Below are positions 34,222 through 43,395 of a stretch of DNA of 64,000 bases, piece after piece. Every line of letters starts with the position of its first letter. The first letter of the stretch is position 1. The stretch spans positions 62,001-126,000 of the forward strand of contig DUUM01000090.1 in NCBI GenBank assembly GCA_012841565.1. Reading direction: 5' to 3'. The DNA is from Candidatus Epulonipiscium sp. (GTDB taxonomy: Bacteria; Bacillota_A; Clostridia; Lachnospirales; Cellulosilyticaceae). A program made the position numbers and the translations under genes. Below the pieces are notes generated by a model. The model made no database searches. It saw only the letters and a list, made by a program, of their open reading frames with translations, and was not told the origin of the DNA.

Positions 34222-35137
34222 ATTTTTTCTCCCCCCTAAACTGAGCAACTGTAACCACAAGCACCATTAGGAAAAGAACCATAGACATGGCACTAGCATA
34301 ACCATAATCGCCACCTGTTACAAAAGCGGTTTGATAAATATGATAAACAAGTACAAGGGTTGATGTTCCTGGCCCACCTTGGGTAATCATATAAATTTGA
34401 TCATATACTTTAAAGCAGTTAATAGTTAACATGACCACAACAAAAAAAGTAGTGGGTCTTAACTGTGGTACTGTAATATACCAAAACCTTTGTAATGCGT
34501 TAGCCCCATCGATATTTCCTGCTTCATATATTTCTGCAGAAATACCTTGCAAACCGGCTAAATAAATAACCATATAATAGCCGGCTGATTTCCAAACGGA
34601 AAACAGTACGACTGTAAACATTGCCCAGTTAGGATCCGCTGCCCATTTTGGTAATGCACTCTTTGCCACACCTAATTGGGTTAATAATACGTTAACAACA
34701 CCTGCACCTGGGCTAAAGATCATATTCCATACTGCGGCAACAGCAACTAAAGATGCAACATATGGGAAAAATCCAATTGCTCTAAAAACGCTCTTCCCAA
34801 CAACTTTTTGATTTAACGTTACTGCTAGTCCTAATGCCATAACTAATGTAAGGGGTACTGTTGTAGCTGAATAGACGATTGTATTAATAAATGCTGCCTT
34901 AAATCGGGTATCATCCATTAGCGCTCTAAAATTGCTTAATCCTACAAATTGAATTGGATTATTTCCATCCCACGACATAAATGCTAAGGCTAGAGCAAAA
35001 ATAATCGGGCCTAATGTAAAGATAGCAAATCCTATTAAGTTGGGAGCAATAAAAGAATATGCAATCATGTTATTCTTAAGTTCGCGCCCTCTTTTTTTAT
35101 TCCCAGATTTAGATGGGGATTCTAGATTAATATCCAT
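34208..35137 (-). CDS. ABC sugar transporter permease (MalF/UgpA type)
   Basis: A 309-residue permease with a charged N-terminus and six helices. The EAA motif is EIYEAGNIDGANALQRFWYI. TQGGPGTSTLVLVYHIY is the periplasmic-side signature of UgpA-like CUT1 permeases. It forms a heterodimer with the MalG-type partner. GAGGAGG precedes the ATG. A strong hairpin separates it from the binding-protein gene. Confidence 0.93.
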   Translation of the reverse strand: MDINLESPSKSGNKKRGRELKNNMIAYSFIAPNLIGFAIFTLGPIIFALALAFMSWDGNNPIQFVGLSNFRALMDDTRFKAAFINTIVYSATTVPLTLVMALGLAVTLNQKVVGKSVFRAIGFFPYVASLVAVAAVWNMIFSPGAGVVNVLLTQLGVAKSALPKWAADPNWAMFTVVLFSVWKSAGYYMVIYLAGLQGISAEIYEAGNIDGANALQRFWYITVPQLRPTTFFVVVMLTINCFKVYDQIYMITQGGPGTSTLVLVYHIYQTAFVTGGDYGYASAMSMVLFLMVLVVTVAQFRGEKKYENG

Positions 35138-35165
35138 AAAAAGCCTCCTCTACTGATAAAATAAG

Positions 35166-35196
35166 AAAAATTATGGGCGAGAATGAACTCGCCCAT
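35166..35196 (-). terminator. Intra-operon terminator between binding protein and permeases
   Basis: Perfect 9-bp stem ATGGGCGAG / CTCGCCCAT with a 6-nt loop and TTTTTC after it on the minus strand. It would make the binding protein transcript far more abundant than the permease transcript. Confidence 0.8.
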
Positions 35197-35227
35197 GATT
35201 TTAAATTTAAAATACATTATTACTTTG

Positions 35228-36562
35228 TTACTTTAATACTTTAGGTACTTCTTCGTTCATATAAGCTATACCTTCATCAACAGTCTTTGTTCCTGTCATA
35301 ATATAGTCGTGTGCATCATTAAGAACAACTTCTATTTCTGCACTTCTTGGGTGAATTGGCATCTCAAGATATGTGTCTGCTGTTTTTAATGCTTCTGCAC
35401 TTGTACCGTCTTGTGGGAAACCTTCCATTGATGAAATTGCATTTACAACTGCATCTGTTTTTATTGCTGGGAAAGTTCCTGTGCTAGCTATAATTTCAGC
35501 ACCTTTTGGACCACATACAAATTTCATAAAATCTGTTGCTTCTTGCTTATTTTTTGAAGCTGCTGTTACTGAAAGGGATGTAATTGTTGCTAAAGTTGAA
35601 CCTGGTTCAACACCTTCAGCATGAGGGTACTTTGCAAGACCCCAATCGCTAATATCTGTATATTCCCCTGTTGCAATTTTCTCAATTAAAGTTGGTATAA
35701 ACCAGCTTCCCATATTCATCATTGCTACATTACCTTGTGCAAAAGCTCCTGAGTAGTGGAGGTTACTTGTTTTAAGAGTTGCGTAATCTTGGCTTATCAT
35801 ATCTTTTTGTTGTGCTACAACTAAATCATAGTATGGTTTTAAGAAGTCATATTGGCCATCTACGATACTATTTTTTCCATCAAGGATACCAAATAATTGT
35901 ACTGCTGAACGCCATGTATGATAATGACTTCCATATATTTCATTCCCTAATTCATCTTTTGCCACTTTACGAGCTAGTGTATCATATTCTTCAAATGTCA
36001 TATCATTAGATGGGTAATCAACACCTGCTGTGTCAAAAATTTCTTTGTTATAAAACATTAACCAGAAATCACTTCTAAATGGTAATGCATAAAGCAAGTT
36101 ATCAATTACGATTTGATTTGTAATACCACCATATCCGCTTAAATCTACGTTAGCAGTATCTACAGGTTCTAATACATTCTTTGCTACTAGATTTACATAT
36201 CCAGGAATATCTTTAATATTTACAACGTCTAAATCTGTATCACTCCCTGATAACTGTGTCCCCAAAACAGTTTGGTAATCTTGGGATCCTAAATCTACCA
36301 TCTCAATCGTAACATTAGGATTTTCTGCCTTGAAACCATCAATTAGTGGTTGATAATATGTTGTTGAAGCAATATCCCACACTGCCCATTTTAACTTTAT
36401 TTCTGCTACCTCACTAGTATCTTTTACGTCACCTGATGGGCTCTTTTCTTCATTTTTTGCTGTACTATCTGTTGGTGCTGGTTTTGCACCACACCCTGAT
36501 AAAATCCCAACTGATAATGCCGCTATAGTCGCTAAACTTATAAACTTACTTTTCATTTTCAT
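35228..36562 (-). CDS. ABC sugar-binding lipoprotein
   Basis: A 444-residue family 1 extracellular solute-binding protein. The signal peptide ends in LSGC, with Cys24 as lipid anchor. A Thr/Ser/Lys linker (27-50) follows, then the two-lobed fold (KWAVWDIASTTYYQPLIDGF ... GNVAMMNMGSWFIPTL). It captures the oligosaccharide outside the cell for the two permeases. GGGAGG is 8 bp before the ATG. First gene of binding protein-permease-permease-GH88-DUF2264. Confidence 0.94.
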   Translation of the reverse strand: MKMKSKFISLATIAALSVGILSGCGAKPAPTDSTAKNEEKSPSGDVKDTSEVAEIKLKWAVWDIASTTYYQPLIDGFKAENPNVTIEMVDLGSQDYQTVLGTQLSGSDTDLDVVNIKDIPGYVNLVAKNVLEPVDTANVDLSGYGGITNQIVIDNLLYALPFRSDFWLMFYNKEIFDTAGVDYPSNDMTFEEYDTLARKVAKDELGNEIYGSHYHTWRSAVQLFGILDGKNSIVDGQYDFLKPYYDLVVAQQKDMISQDYATLKTSNLHYSGAFAQGNVAMMNMGSWFIPTLIEKIATGEYTDISDWGLAKYPHAEGVEPGSTLATITSLSVTAASKNKQEATDFMKFVCGPKGAEIIASTGTFPAIKTDAVVNAISSMEGFPQDGTSAEALKTADTYLEMPIHPRSAEIEVVLNDAHDYIMTGTKTVDEGIAYMNEEVPKVLK

Positions 36563-36696
36563 TTAAATTCCTCCCCTTAATTGTTTTATGAATCACTTAA
36601 CATCTTTATTGTATAATCATTTAGTTATTCTTTACATGGGCTATTTACACAATTTCATTCACTATTTACTCATTGTTATCCAAAATATACTCCTAT

Positions 36697-36725
36697 TATA
36701 TAAACAATGTCTTTTTCTACTGCAA
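36697..36725 (-). promoter_or_regulatory. Probable promoter of the ABC transporter operon
   Basis: TTGCAG, a 17-bp spacer and TATATA on the minus strand, about 135 bp before the binding-protein gene. The region 36600-36700 would be the leader; the YesN-like regulator probably binds near here. Confidence 0.5.
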
Positions 36726-36789
36726 AATTGTTCTTTTCTACTATTGTATGCATGATCATTAATACATCATCCTGTATACCCCATTTTTA

Positions 36790-36818
36790 TTGACATCTCA
36801 CATTTTACTCCTTATAAT
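36790..36818 (+). promoter_or_regulatory. Consensus promoter of the YesM/YesN-lyase operon
   Basis: A perfect TTGACA, 17-bp spacer, perfect TATAAT. The transcript start falls near 36825, giving a leader of only about 20 nt before AGGAGG and the ATG. Confidence 0.85.
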
Positions 36819-36844
36819 GATAGCAACAATTAGGAGGATTGATT

Positions 36845-38710
36845 ATGAAAAAGCGATCAGTAAAAAGTATAAAAACATATTTAATTAGTATTTCTATCAC
36901 TTTTACATTAATTATTACACTTTTAATTACGTCATTTATATACGCTGGATTTAGCAATTTGTTATCAAAAAGTTTAATTCAATCCACATCTTTTAATCTT
37001 TCTTTAATGTCTGAATCCATCTCAAAAAATCTTCTTCCTGTTATGTCTTTGTCCGAGTGGTGCAAATCTAATTTAAAACTGCATCAGTATATTGAAACTG
37101 CTAATAGGGTAAAAGAAACTGCCAACGACTATGATACCTATCAAAATAATGATACAAAACAGGCCTACACGGATGCTAAAGTTACGTTACAGCAACAATC
37201 CCTAGAGGCTTGGAAAAGATTACTAGAGGAGTACCGAACAAATCACTCTTCTTTATATATTAATCGAGTTGTTGTCAGTAACCTAAATGGGGATTTTCTT
37301 CAAATCTCCCCTATATCAACCTATCATGCCTTTAATGTTTACGATACCATTAGCAACTTGTCATCATTTGATAGACAAGTTGCTTCTAATAAAATTATTT
37401 GGACTGGACTAGAAACAGATCCTTTTAATGATAGAAAGGGAACTCAAATATTACCTCTTATTCAGCCTGTCTACAATTTATATAAAAATAAAGTCATTGG
37501 CTGGAGTTACCTTGCACTGTCAACAAATATTATTACTGATAACCTACTAAGCTATGATCTTCCTCACGACAGTACCCTGCTTATAACGATTAATCATAAC
37601 ACTTACCAACTGGTTGGCAGCGAGCTGATTCCCATGAATCAAATTCCTCCTGAAAGTAGACTTCATATGGAAGATATGGATTTTACAATCCCTGTCCAAG
37701 AAGTTACGGATGAACATGGTGTTAAACATAAACTCGTTACTTTTAAATCAAGTGTAGATGGATGGTATTTTTCCCAAACCCTATCCTCCCAGCAATTTTC
37801 AGACCAGCGAAGTGTCTATTATATATTATTAATTTCTATATCAATCATTATTATGTTATTAGGACTTGCCCTAGCATTTCTTTTAAATAATATTATTAAT
37901 AAGCCTTTAGCACAATTACTTCAAAAAATGGATCTTGTTTCTTCTGGGGATTTCTCATATGATCCTACTATAGAATGGGAAAACGAGCTTGGTGAAATTG
38001 GTCGCGGCATTAATAGTTTATCCCAGAACGTTTCCCTCCTAATGGAAAAACGTCTAGAAGATGAAAAAGAAAAAAATCAGCTTGAATATGAAATTTTACA
38101 AAGCCAAATTAATCCTCATTTTTTATACAATACTTTAAACTCCATTAAATGGATGGCTTCTATACAAAACGCTACTGGAATCGTGGAGATGACAACCTCT
38201 TTATCCAAATTACTACGTTCCGTCTCTAAAGATGTTAAGCAAATCCATCTTCTTTCAGATGAAATTAAATTACTAGACCACTATTTTCTAATACAAAGAT
38301 ATCGATACGGTGGGGCCTTATCACTAACCTATACAATTGAGGATGATCACTTATTAGAGTGCCTAATTCCTAAGTTCACCCTACAGCCTATCGTTGAAAA
38401 TGCAATTTTCCATGGGATTGAACCAAAGCAATCCATGGGAGAAATCAATATCCATGTTTATATTGATGCTGATAGTTTATTAAATATCGACATTCATGAT
38501 AACGGGGTTGGTATGACCGAAGATCAAATTCACGACATTCTTACCTCTACTCCAGATCATAAGCTTGATTTTTTTAAAAAAATTGGTATTAATAATGTTA
38601 ATTTAAGAATCAAACACTCCTTTGGAGACGACTATGGCCTAAGCATTGTAAGTTCTAGTGAAACGGGTACAACTGTTCAAATAAAATTATCTGAAAGGAA
38701 ACAACTATGA
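36845..38710 (+). CDS. Sensor histidine kinase, YesM family
   Basis: A 621-residue membrane kinase. The first helix is at about 10-34, an extracellular Cache-like sensor spans about 35-320, and the second helix is 322-346. A HAMP domain follows (NKPLAQLLQKMDLVSSGDFS). The His_kinase domain has the phosphoaccepting histidine in QINPHFLYNTLNSIKWMA (about residue 425), and the ATPase domain has NAIFHGIEP and DNGVGM. It senses an extracellular carbohydrate and phosphorylates the response regulator whose gene overlaps it by 4 bp. A TTG two codons upstream is possible, but AGGAGG is better spaced for ATG 36845. Confidence 0.93.
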   Translation: MKKRSVKSIKTYLISISITFTLIITLLITSFIYAGFSNLLSKSLIQSTSFNLSLMSESISKNLLPVMSLSEWCKSNLKLHQYIETANRVKETANDYDTYQNNDTKQAYTDAKVTLQQQSLEAWKRLLEEYRTNHSSLYINRVVVSNLNGDFLQISPISTYHAFNVYDTISNLSSFDRQVASNKIIWTGLETDPFNDRKGTQILPLIQPVYNLYKNKVIGWSYLALSTNIITDNLLSYDLPHDSTLLITINHNTYQLVGSELIPMNQIPPESRLHMEDMDFTIPVQEVTDEHGVKHKLVTFKSSVDGWYFSQTLSSQQFSDQRSVYYILLISISIIIMLLGLALAFLLNNIINKPLAQLLQKMDLVSSGDFSYDPTIEWENELGEIGRGINSLSQNVSLLMEKRLEDEKEKNQLEYEILQSQINPHFLYNTLNSIKWMASIQNATGIVEMTTSLSKLLRSVSKDVKQIHLLSDEIKLLDHYFLIQRYRYGGALSLTYTIEDDHLLECLIPKFTLQPIVENAIFHGIEPKQSMGEINIHVYIDADSLLNIDIHDNGVGMTEDQIHDILTSTPDHKLDFFKKIGINNVNLRIKHSFGDDYGLSIVSSSETGTTVQIKLSERKQL

Positions 38711-40308
38711 TTAAACTATTAATCGTCGACGACGAACCTCTGATGCAGATTGGCATCAAATCTATGCTTGATTGGAAAAGCTTAAACATTGAAATTTACG
38801 GTACCGCTATGAATGGTGCAGATGCTTTAGAACTCATTGAAGAAGAACTACCCGATATTGTCTTATGTGATATTAAAATGCCCATTATGACTGGGTTAGA
38901 GTTAATTAAGATCTGCAGAGATAGATATGAAAAGTTACCTCTTTTTATATTTTTAACAAGTTATGAAGAGTTTTCTCTTGTTCAAGAAGCGCTTAAACAT
39001 CAAGCTTTTGATTATTTAATTAAGTTAGATATTACACCAGAAACATTAACCAATGCCATTAAAAAAGCTTTAAAAGTCATCTATGACCACAAAAACCAAG
39101 GAAGCTCCTCTTCCACATCACATCTACAATACTTTTATGAAAAATTTATGATTCGTCTTTTAAATAATTTATTTGTAGACAAAGAACAATTTGAAATCCA
39201 AGCAAAAGAATTGAAACTTGATTTTATTGCTGATACTTATATCACTACTTTATGTACAATCGTAGATGCAGAAAACACTACATTAGAACAAGAAAAGCTG
39301 TTAAACCTTTATTTAAGCACAACCCAAATGATTGAAAATCTTGTCAAAAAGCATATGCCATGTTTTGTTGCTACTTTAGACCCAAAACATTTTTGTATTA
39401 TCTTTAAATTAAATGGTAATGATTATGAAGCTCAAAAAGAAATTATTCGTAAGGCATTAACAACCTCTTTTGATATGGTATACAATTATTTTAACATCCA
39501 CGTTTATGCGAAAATAGGATCTCCTTATGATAATCCATTAAAAATAAGTAATTCTTATCAAGAAGCACGTCAAATTGGGCCATCTAACTCTCCTGAACGA
39601 CCTGTTCTTTTTTATTCTGATTGGCATGATCATAAAAAAGGTTCTCAGCATACCACTTTTAATTTAGGTATCTTTAAAAATGATATTCGGTTAGCCTTTG
39701 AAAGTTTTGATTCTGAATCTTTGGAACAGATTTTAGATACACTGATTGATTTATTTACGACTCACCCAAATATGTATTTACAGGCCATGGATGCAGCTTG
39801 TAATATTTTATATTTAACACTCTCTCTACTGCCTGTTAGTAAAGACGTTCTAGATGATATTTATAAAAATGAAACAGATGGCTACAGGTCAATCTATAAA
39901 AAAACACAAACCATTCAGATTGTAGGTTGGTTAGAAGAGTTTAAACAAGGCATTTGCCATCTTCTAAATACACAACAGAAAAATTATAAAAATCATATTA
40001 TCAAAGATATTGAAGACTATATCCATACACATATCAGAGATAAATTGAGTTTAAATGGGATTGCTTCTTTATTTGGTATTAGTCCCAATTATTTAAGTAC
40101 TCTATTTAAAAAAACAACGGGTATTGGTTTTAATGAATATATTACATCCCAAAAAATTACCCTGGCAAAAGCGGCTCTTTTAGAAACAGATAAAAAAATC
40201 TATGAAGTTGCTGAAGAATTAGGTTTTGAAAGCGCCTTCTATTTCAGTAAAGTTTTCAAAAAAACGGTTGGACTTTCGCCACGTGATTTTATTCAAAAAA
40301 ACAGCTAA
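38707..40308 (+). CDS. AraC-type response regulator, YesN family
   Basis: A 533-residue regulator. The receiver domain (1-120) has Asp8/Asp9, the phosphoacceptor Asp55 (VLCDIKMP) and the late Lys in YLIKLD. A long linker domain follows (130-420). A C-terminal AraC double helix-turn-helix completes it (about 430-533; LNGIASLFGISPNYLSTLF, then EVAEELGFESAFYFSKVFKK and GLSPRDF). Paired with the YesM kinase, it should activate the divergent ABC-GH88 operon and its own lyase. The start overlaps the kinase stop by 4 bp. Confidence 0.93.
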   Translation: MIKLLIVDDEPLMQIGIKSMLDWKSLNIEIYGTAMNGADALELIEEELPDIVLCDIKMPIMTGLELIKICRDRYEKLPLFIFLTSYEEFSLVQEALKHQAFDYLIKLDITPETLTNAIKKALKVIYDHKNQGSSSSTSHLQYFYEKFMIRLLNNLFVDKEQFEIQAKELKLDFIADTYITTLCTIVDAENTTLEQEKLLNLYLSTTQMIENLVKKHMPCFVATLDPKHFCIIFKLNGNDYEAQKEIIRKALTTSFDMVYNYFNIHVYAKIGSPYDNPLKISNSYQEARQIGPSNSPERPVLFYSDWHDHKKGSQHTTFNLGIFKNDIRLAFESFDSESLEQILDTLIDLFTTHPNMYLQAMDAACNILYLTLSLLPVSKDVLDDIYKNETDGYRSIYKKTQTIQIVGWLEEFKQGICHLLNTQQKNYKNHIIKDIEDYIHTHIRDKLSLNGIASLFGISPNYLSTLFKKTTGIGFNEYITSQKITLAKAALLETDKKIYEVAEELGFESAFYFSKVFKKTVGLSPRDFIQKNS

Positions 40309-40321
40309 CTGGAGGCATATT

Positions 40322-42136
40322 ATGTTTAAACAATTATCAAATCTCTATGATCAAAATTTATCAAGCTATAAACCTTTCCCTAATATTGAAGATCGCTCAT
40401 TTTGGGGATCCTTACCTATGGAAGTTCAGACTGGTTTTCATACCTTAGCCAAACCTTATATAAACTTCACTTATCCCCAATTAACAGCGACTCTTTTCAT
40501 GAGCTTTCGCAAAGAGTCCAACCGCGTCAATTATGAAACAGCTTATTTTAAGCGCCGCAATGCCTTAAACGCACTCATTATAGCTGAGTGCATTGAGGAT
40601 AATGGCCAATATATGGATGATATTATTAATGGTATCTTTCTAATATGTGAAGAAACTGCTTGGCAACTACCTGCACACAACGCCTATATTCGCGACACCC
40701 CTAGTCACTTGCTTGCAGATGCTTCACGCCCTATTCTAGATCTGTTTGCATGTGAAACAGGTGCCCTTCTTGCAGTGGCAGACTACATATTAGGCTCAAA
40801 ATTAGATGCTATTAGCCCCGTTATTCGAAAGAGAATTCAAGCCGAACTTGATAAACGTATTATTACGCCCTATCTGAATGAACATTTTTGGTGGATGGGA
40901 AATGAAGATGAGCCTATGAATAATTGGACTATTTGGTGTACCCAAAATATCCTGTTGACCTTTTTTATGACCCATCAACCTAGTGACTATAGATATGAAG
41001 CCTTCTTAAAAGCTAGCAAAAGCATTGATTACTTTTTAAAAGAATATGATACAGATGGGTGTTGTGACGAAGGCGCTCTTTATTATAGGCACGCTGGCCT
41101 TTGTCTATTCAATATCATTGAGCTTCTTGATCATATAACCCATGGCTTCTATACGCATCTATATAAAGATGAGAAGATAAAAAACATTTGTGCTTATATC
41201 TATAATGTCCACGTTAAGGATCAATACTATATTAACTTTGCCGACTGCGCTGCTGTCCTTGACCGGTCTGGTGTTCGGGAATTCTTGTTTGCCCAAAAGA
41301 CCAATAATGATGCTATGATGGATTATGCTGCTCATGATTATGCTCAGTCAACAGACCCTTTTATGTCATCAGAAATCAACCTATTTTATCGCCTTCAAGG
41401 ACTACAACACTATAATGACATCAGCACATATAGTCCCAAACAGCAATCTACACCTGCAGATATTTTCTATCCAAGTGTTGGACTATTTATTGTAAGGGAT
41501 TCTATCTATACACTAGCAGTAAAGGCTGGTGATAATGATGATAGCCATAACCATAATGATACGGGTAGTTTCACTATTTATAAAAACAGCAAACCTTTGT
41601 TTGTAGATATTGGCGTTGAAACTTATACAGCAAAAACCTTTTCTGCTGATCGCTATGATATATGGACTATGCAATCGGATTATCACAATGTCTTAACCAT
41701 TAATGATCAGATGCAGCTTCAGGGCTCCAACTATAAGGCTACACAGGTTCAGTATTCCCTAGACAAACAATTACCTTATATTAGTCTGAATATTGCAACT
41801 GCCTATTCTGCTTTAGCAAATGTATCTCAGTTGGTGCGTAGGGTTCAGCTTCACAAGGAAAGCCATATACAAATAACCGACACCATTATTGATTACAATA
41901 CCCAAAATCGACCCGATATTATTTCTAATCTTATTACCTATGAAAAACCACGTATGGATAATGATCATTTACTCATTGGTGATTTGGCAGTTATTACCTT
42001 TAGTGAACAGATTGAAAAAATGGTGATTGAAACTTTACCGATTACTGATCCTCGTTTACAACAATCTTGGAAACATGATTTATATCGTATTCGGATTTAT
42101 CATAGCTTCCCTGTATTAACAATGATCATTCAATAA
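40322..42136 (+). CDS. Heparinase II/III-type polysaccharide lyase
   Basis: A 604-residue protein with no signal peptide. The N-terminal half is an (alpha/alpha)-barrel-like region rich in Trp/Tyr (WWMGNEDEPMNNWTIWCTQN). The C-terminal half is the heparinase II/III-like beta domain, with GDNDDSHNHNDTGSF (His409-Asn-His411-Asn-Asp413), the conserved metal or catalytic segment. Such lyases cleave uronic-acid glycans by elimination and leave unsaturated ends, the substrate of the GH88 enzyme. A cytosolic location implies action on imported oligosaccharides. ATG 40322 follows TGGAGG. Substrate (heparin, alginate, other) not determinable. Confidence 0.83.
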   Translation: MFKQLSNLYDQNLSSYKPFPNIEDRSFWGSLPMEVQTGFHTLAKPYINFTYPQLTATLFMSFRKESNRVNYETAYFKRRNALNALIIAECIEDNGQYMDDIINGIFLICEETAWQLPAHNAYIRDTPSHLLADASRPILDLFACETGALLAVADYILGSKLDAISPVIRKRIQAELDKRIITPYLNEHFWWMGNEDEPMNNWTIWCTQNILLTFFMTHQPSDYRYEAFLKASKSIDYFLKEYDTDGCCDEGALYYRHAGLCLFNIIELLDHITHGFYTHLYKDEKIKNICAYIYNVHVKDQYYINFADCAAVLDRSGVREFLFAQKTNNDAMMDYAAHDYAQSTDPFMSSEINLFYRLQGLQHYNDISTYSPKQQSTPADIFYPSVGLFIVRDSIYTLAVKAGDNDDSHNHNDTGSFTIYKNSKPLFVDIGVETYTAKTFSADRYDIWTMQSDYHNVLTINDQMQLQGSNYKATQVQYSLDKQLPYISLNIATAYSALANVSQLVRRVQLHKESHIQITDTIIDYNTQNRPDIISNLITYEKPRMDNDHLLIGDLAVITFSEQIEKMVIETLPITDPRLQQSWKHDLYRIRIYHSFPVLTMIIQ

Positions 42137-42152
42137 ACAGTGAGATCACGCG

Positions 42153-42200
42153 CAAGCCCAAGAATCCTGATTGATTTTCAGAATTCTTGGGCTTGTTATA
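42153..42200 (+). terminator. Terminator of the YesM/YesN-lyase operon
   Basis: An 18-position stem CAAGCCCAAGAAT-CTGA / TCAG-ATTCTTGGGCTTG with one mismatch and a 7-nt loop, followed by a short U-rich stretch, 17 bp past the lyase stop. Confidence 0.8.
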
Positions 42201-42293
42201 TTTAGCTACTATGACTCTTGTTTAGCTGTCTCTGGGTCTTCTAATATAATAGGATCAGTATGTAGGTTTTCTTTATAATATAAAATTTACAGG

Positions 42294-43148
42294 CTATTTT
42301 GCAATGCCAATCATACCAAATGCGCCAGGACCCCCGTGAGTTGAGATAACACCACCAGCCTTAATCCATAAAATATTCAAATATCCTACTTCCTTGGCAA
42401 TCCCTTCAACCTCTTCTTTTAATTTTTCAGGTAAACCTTCAGAAAATAGTAAAAACAATGACTCTGTTTCCAAATTATGTCTATTAGTGAAATCTGAAAC
42501 TAATTTTTTACATACCTTTTTCATAGGGCCGCGGTACTTTTTTGTAGCCACTAATTTGCCATCAATAAGTTCAATCAACGGCTTTATACTTAATAGGGTC
42601 GCTCCGATATATGTTGCATTTGAAACTCGGCCACCGGCTCGTAGATAATCTAAGTCTCCTGAAAAAAAACCAAATCTGACTCGCTTTATCCATCTTTCTG
42701 TTTCATTAACAATATCCTCTATTGGAGCAAGGGGATGTTCTTGCAAAAATTGTGCGACTTTAAGCACGACTACTGCCTGGCCTCCTGACACATTTTTCGT
42801 GTCCACATGACGTACATAGTCCATTCCTTCGCTACCTATGTGGGCATTTTGCCATGTAGCAGTTGTTACCGCAGAATAGCAAAGGTGCAGAATCTGCTTG
42901 TCCGGATATTTATTATGAAGTTGTTGGAAGAGCAAATTATATTCTTCAGGATTGGTAGCGCTCGTGGTGGGCAATTTTCCTGTTTGTTTGTGATATTCAA
43001 AAATACGCTGGACGGGAAAATCACTGCCGTCATCAAAGCTCTCACCGTTCATTGAAATGTGCATGGGTAGAATGTTAATACCGTATGTAGATGCCATATT
43101 TGATGAAATATCGGCTCCACTTTCTGCAACAATAATAGTTCCATTCAT
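42294..43148 (-). CDS. DegV family fatty-acid-binding protein
   Basis: A 284-residue DegV protein: VAESGADISSNMASTYGINILP at the start, then TTSATNPEEY with the fatty-acid headgroup-binding loop, and GYLRAGGRVS-like DYLRAGGRVSNATYIGATLL. The family binds fatty acids; some members (FakB) present them to the FakA kinase for phosphorylation. No fakA is in the window. AGGAGG is 11 bp from the ATG. The 3' end lies about 100 bp from the lyase terminator. Transcribed divergently from cinA. Confidence 0.9.
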   Translation of the reverse strand: MNGTIIVAESGADISSNMASTYGINILPMHISMNGESFDDGSDFPVQRIFEYHKQTGKLPTTSATNPEEYNLLFQQLHNKYPDKQILHLCYSAVTTATWQNAHIGSEGMDYVRHVDTKNVSGGQAVVVLKVAQFLQEHPLAPIEDIVNETERWIKRVRFGFFSGDLDYLRAGGRVSNATYIGATLLSIKPLIELIDGKLVATKKYRGPMKKVCKKLVSDFTNRHNLETESLFLLFSEGLPEKLKEEVEGIAKEVGYLNILWIKAGGVISTHGGPGAFGMIGIAK

Positions 43149-43254
43149 AATTAAACTAACCTCCTAAATTCTCGTAAAAGATAAGAAGAGTCTTTTACCA
43201 TACCGGTTGTAGCGAGCACTTTTGGCTCTATAACTATTAAATAATTATACAAAT

Positions 43255-43283
43255 ATTCTAACACATTTGTACCTGTACGCCAA
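43255..43283 (-). promoter_or_regulatory. degV promoter
   Basis: TTGGCG, a 17-bp spacer and TAGAAT on the minus strand. The -35 lies inside one arm of the inverted repeat at 43276-43312. Confidence 0.55.
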
Positions 43284-43312
43284 ACCTTTTTATAAGTATC
43301 ATATTTGGCGTA
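43276..43312. repeat. Inverted repeat between degV and cinA
   Basis: TACGCCAAA and TTTGGCGTA, 9 bp each, 19 nt apart, overlapping the degV -35 and just upstream of the cinA -35. It could be a shared operator. Confidence 0.55.
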
Positions 43313-43325
43313 ACTTTAAAATAGA

Positions 43326-43354
43326 TTCAAAATATTTTAAAATTATGGTATAAT
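43326..43354 (+). promoter_or_regulatory. cinA promoter
   Basis: TTCAAA, a 17-bp spacer and a perfect TATAAT, about 40 bp before the cinA start. Confidence 0.6.
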
Positions 43355-43395
43355 TCTATATAAACAAAACTATAAATAACATGGGGGACTAAAGT

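Noticed and set aside
36839..36844. TTG start for the YesM-type kinase
   Set aside because: It is only 1 bp from AGGAGG; the ATG at 36845 has proper spacing.
40226..40321. An upstream extension of the lyase gene overlapping the response regulator
   Set aside because: ATG 40322 has a clear GGAGG site; the extension lies in an alternative frame of the AraC domain.
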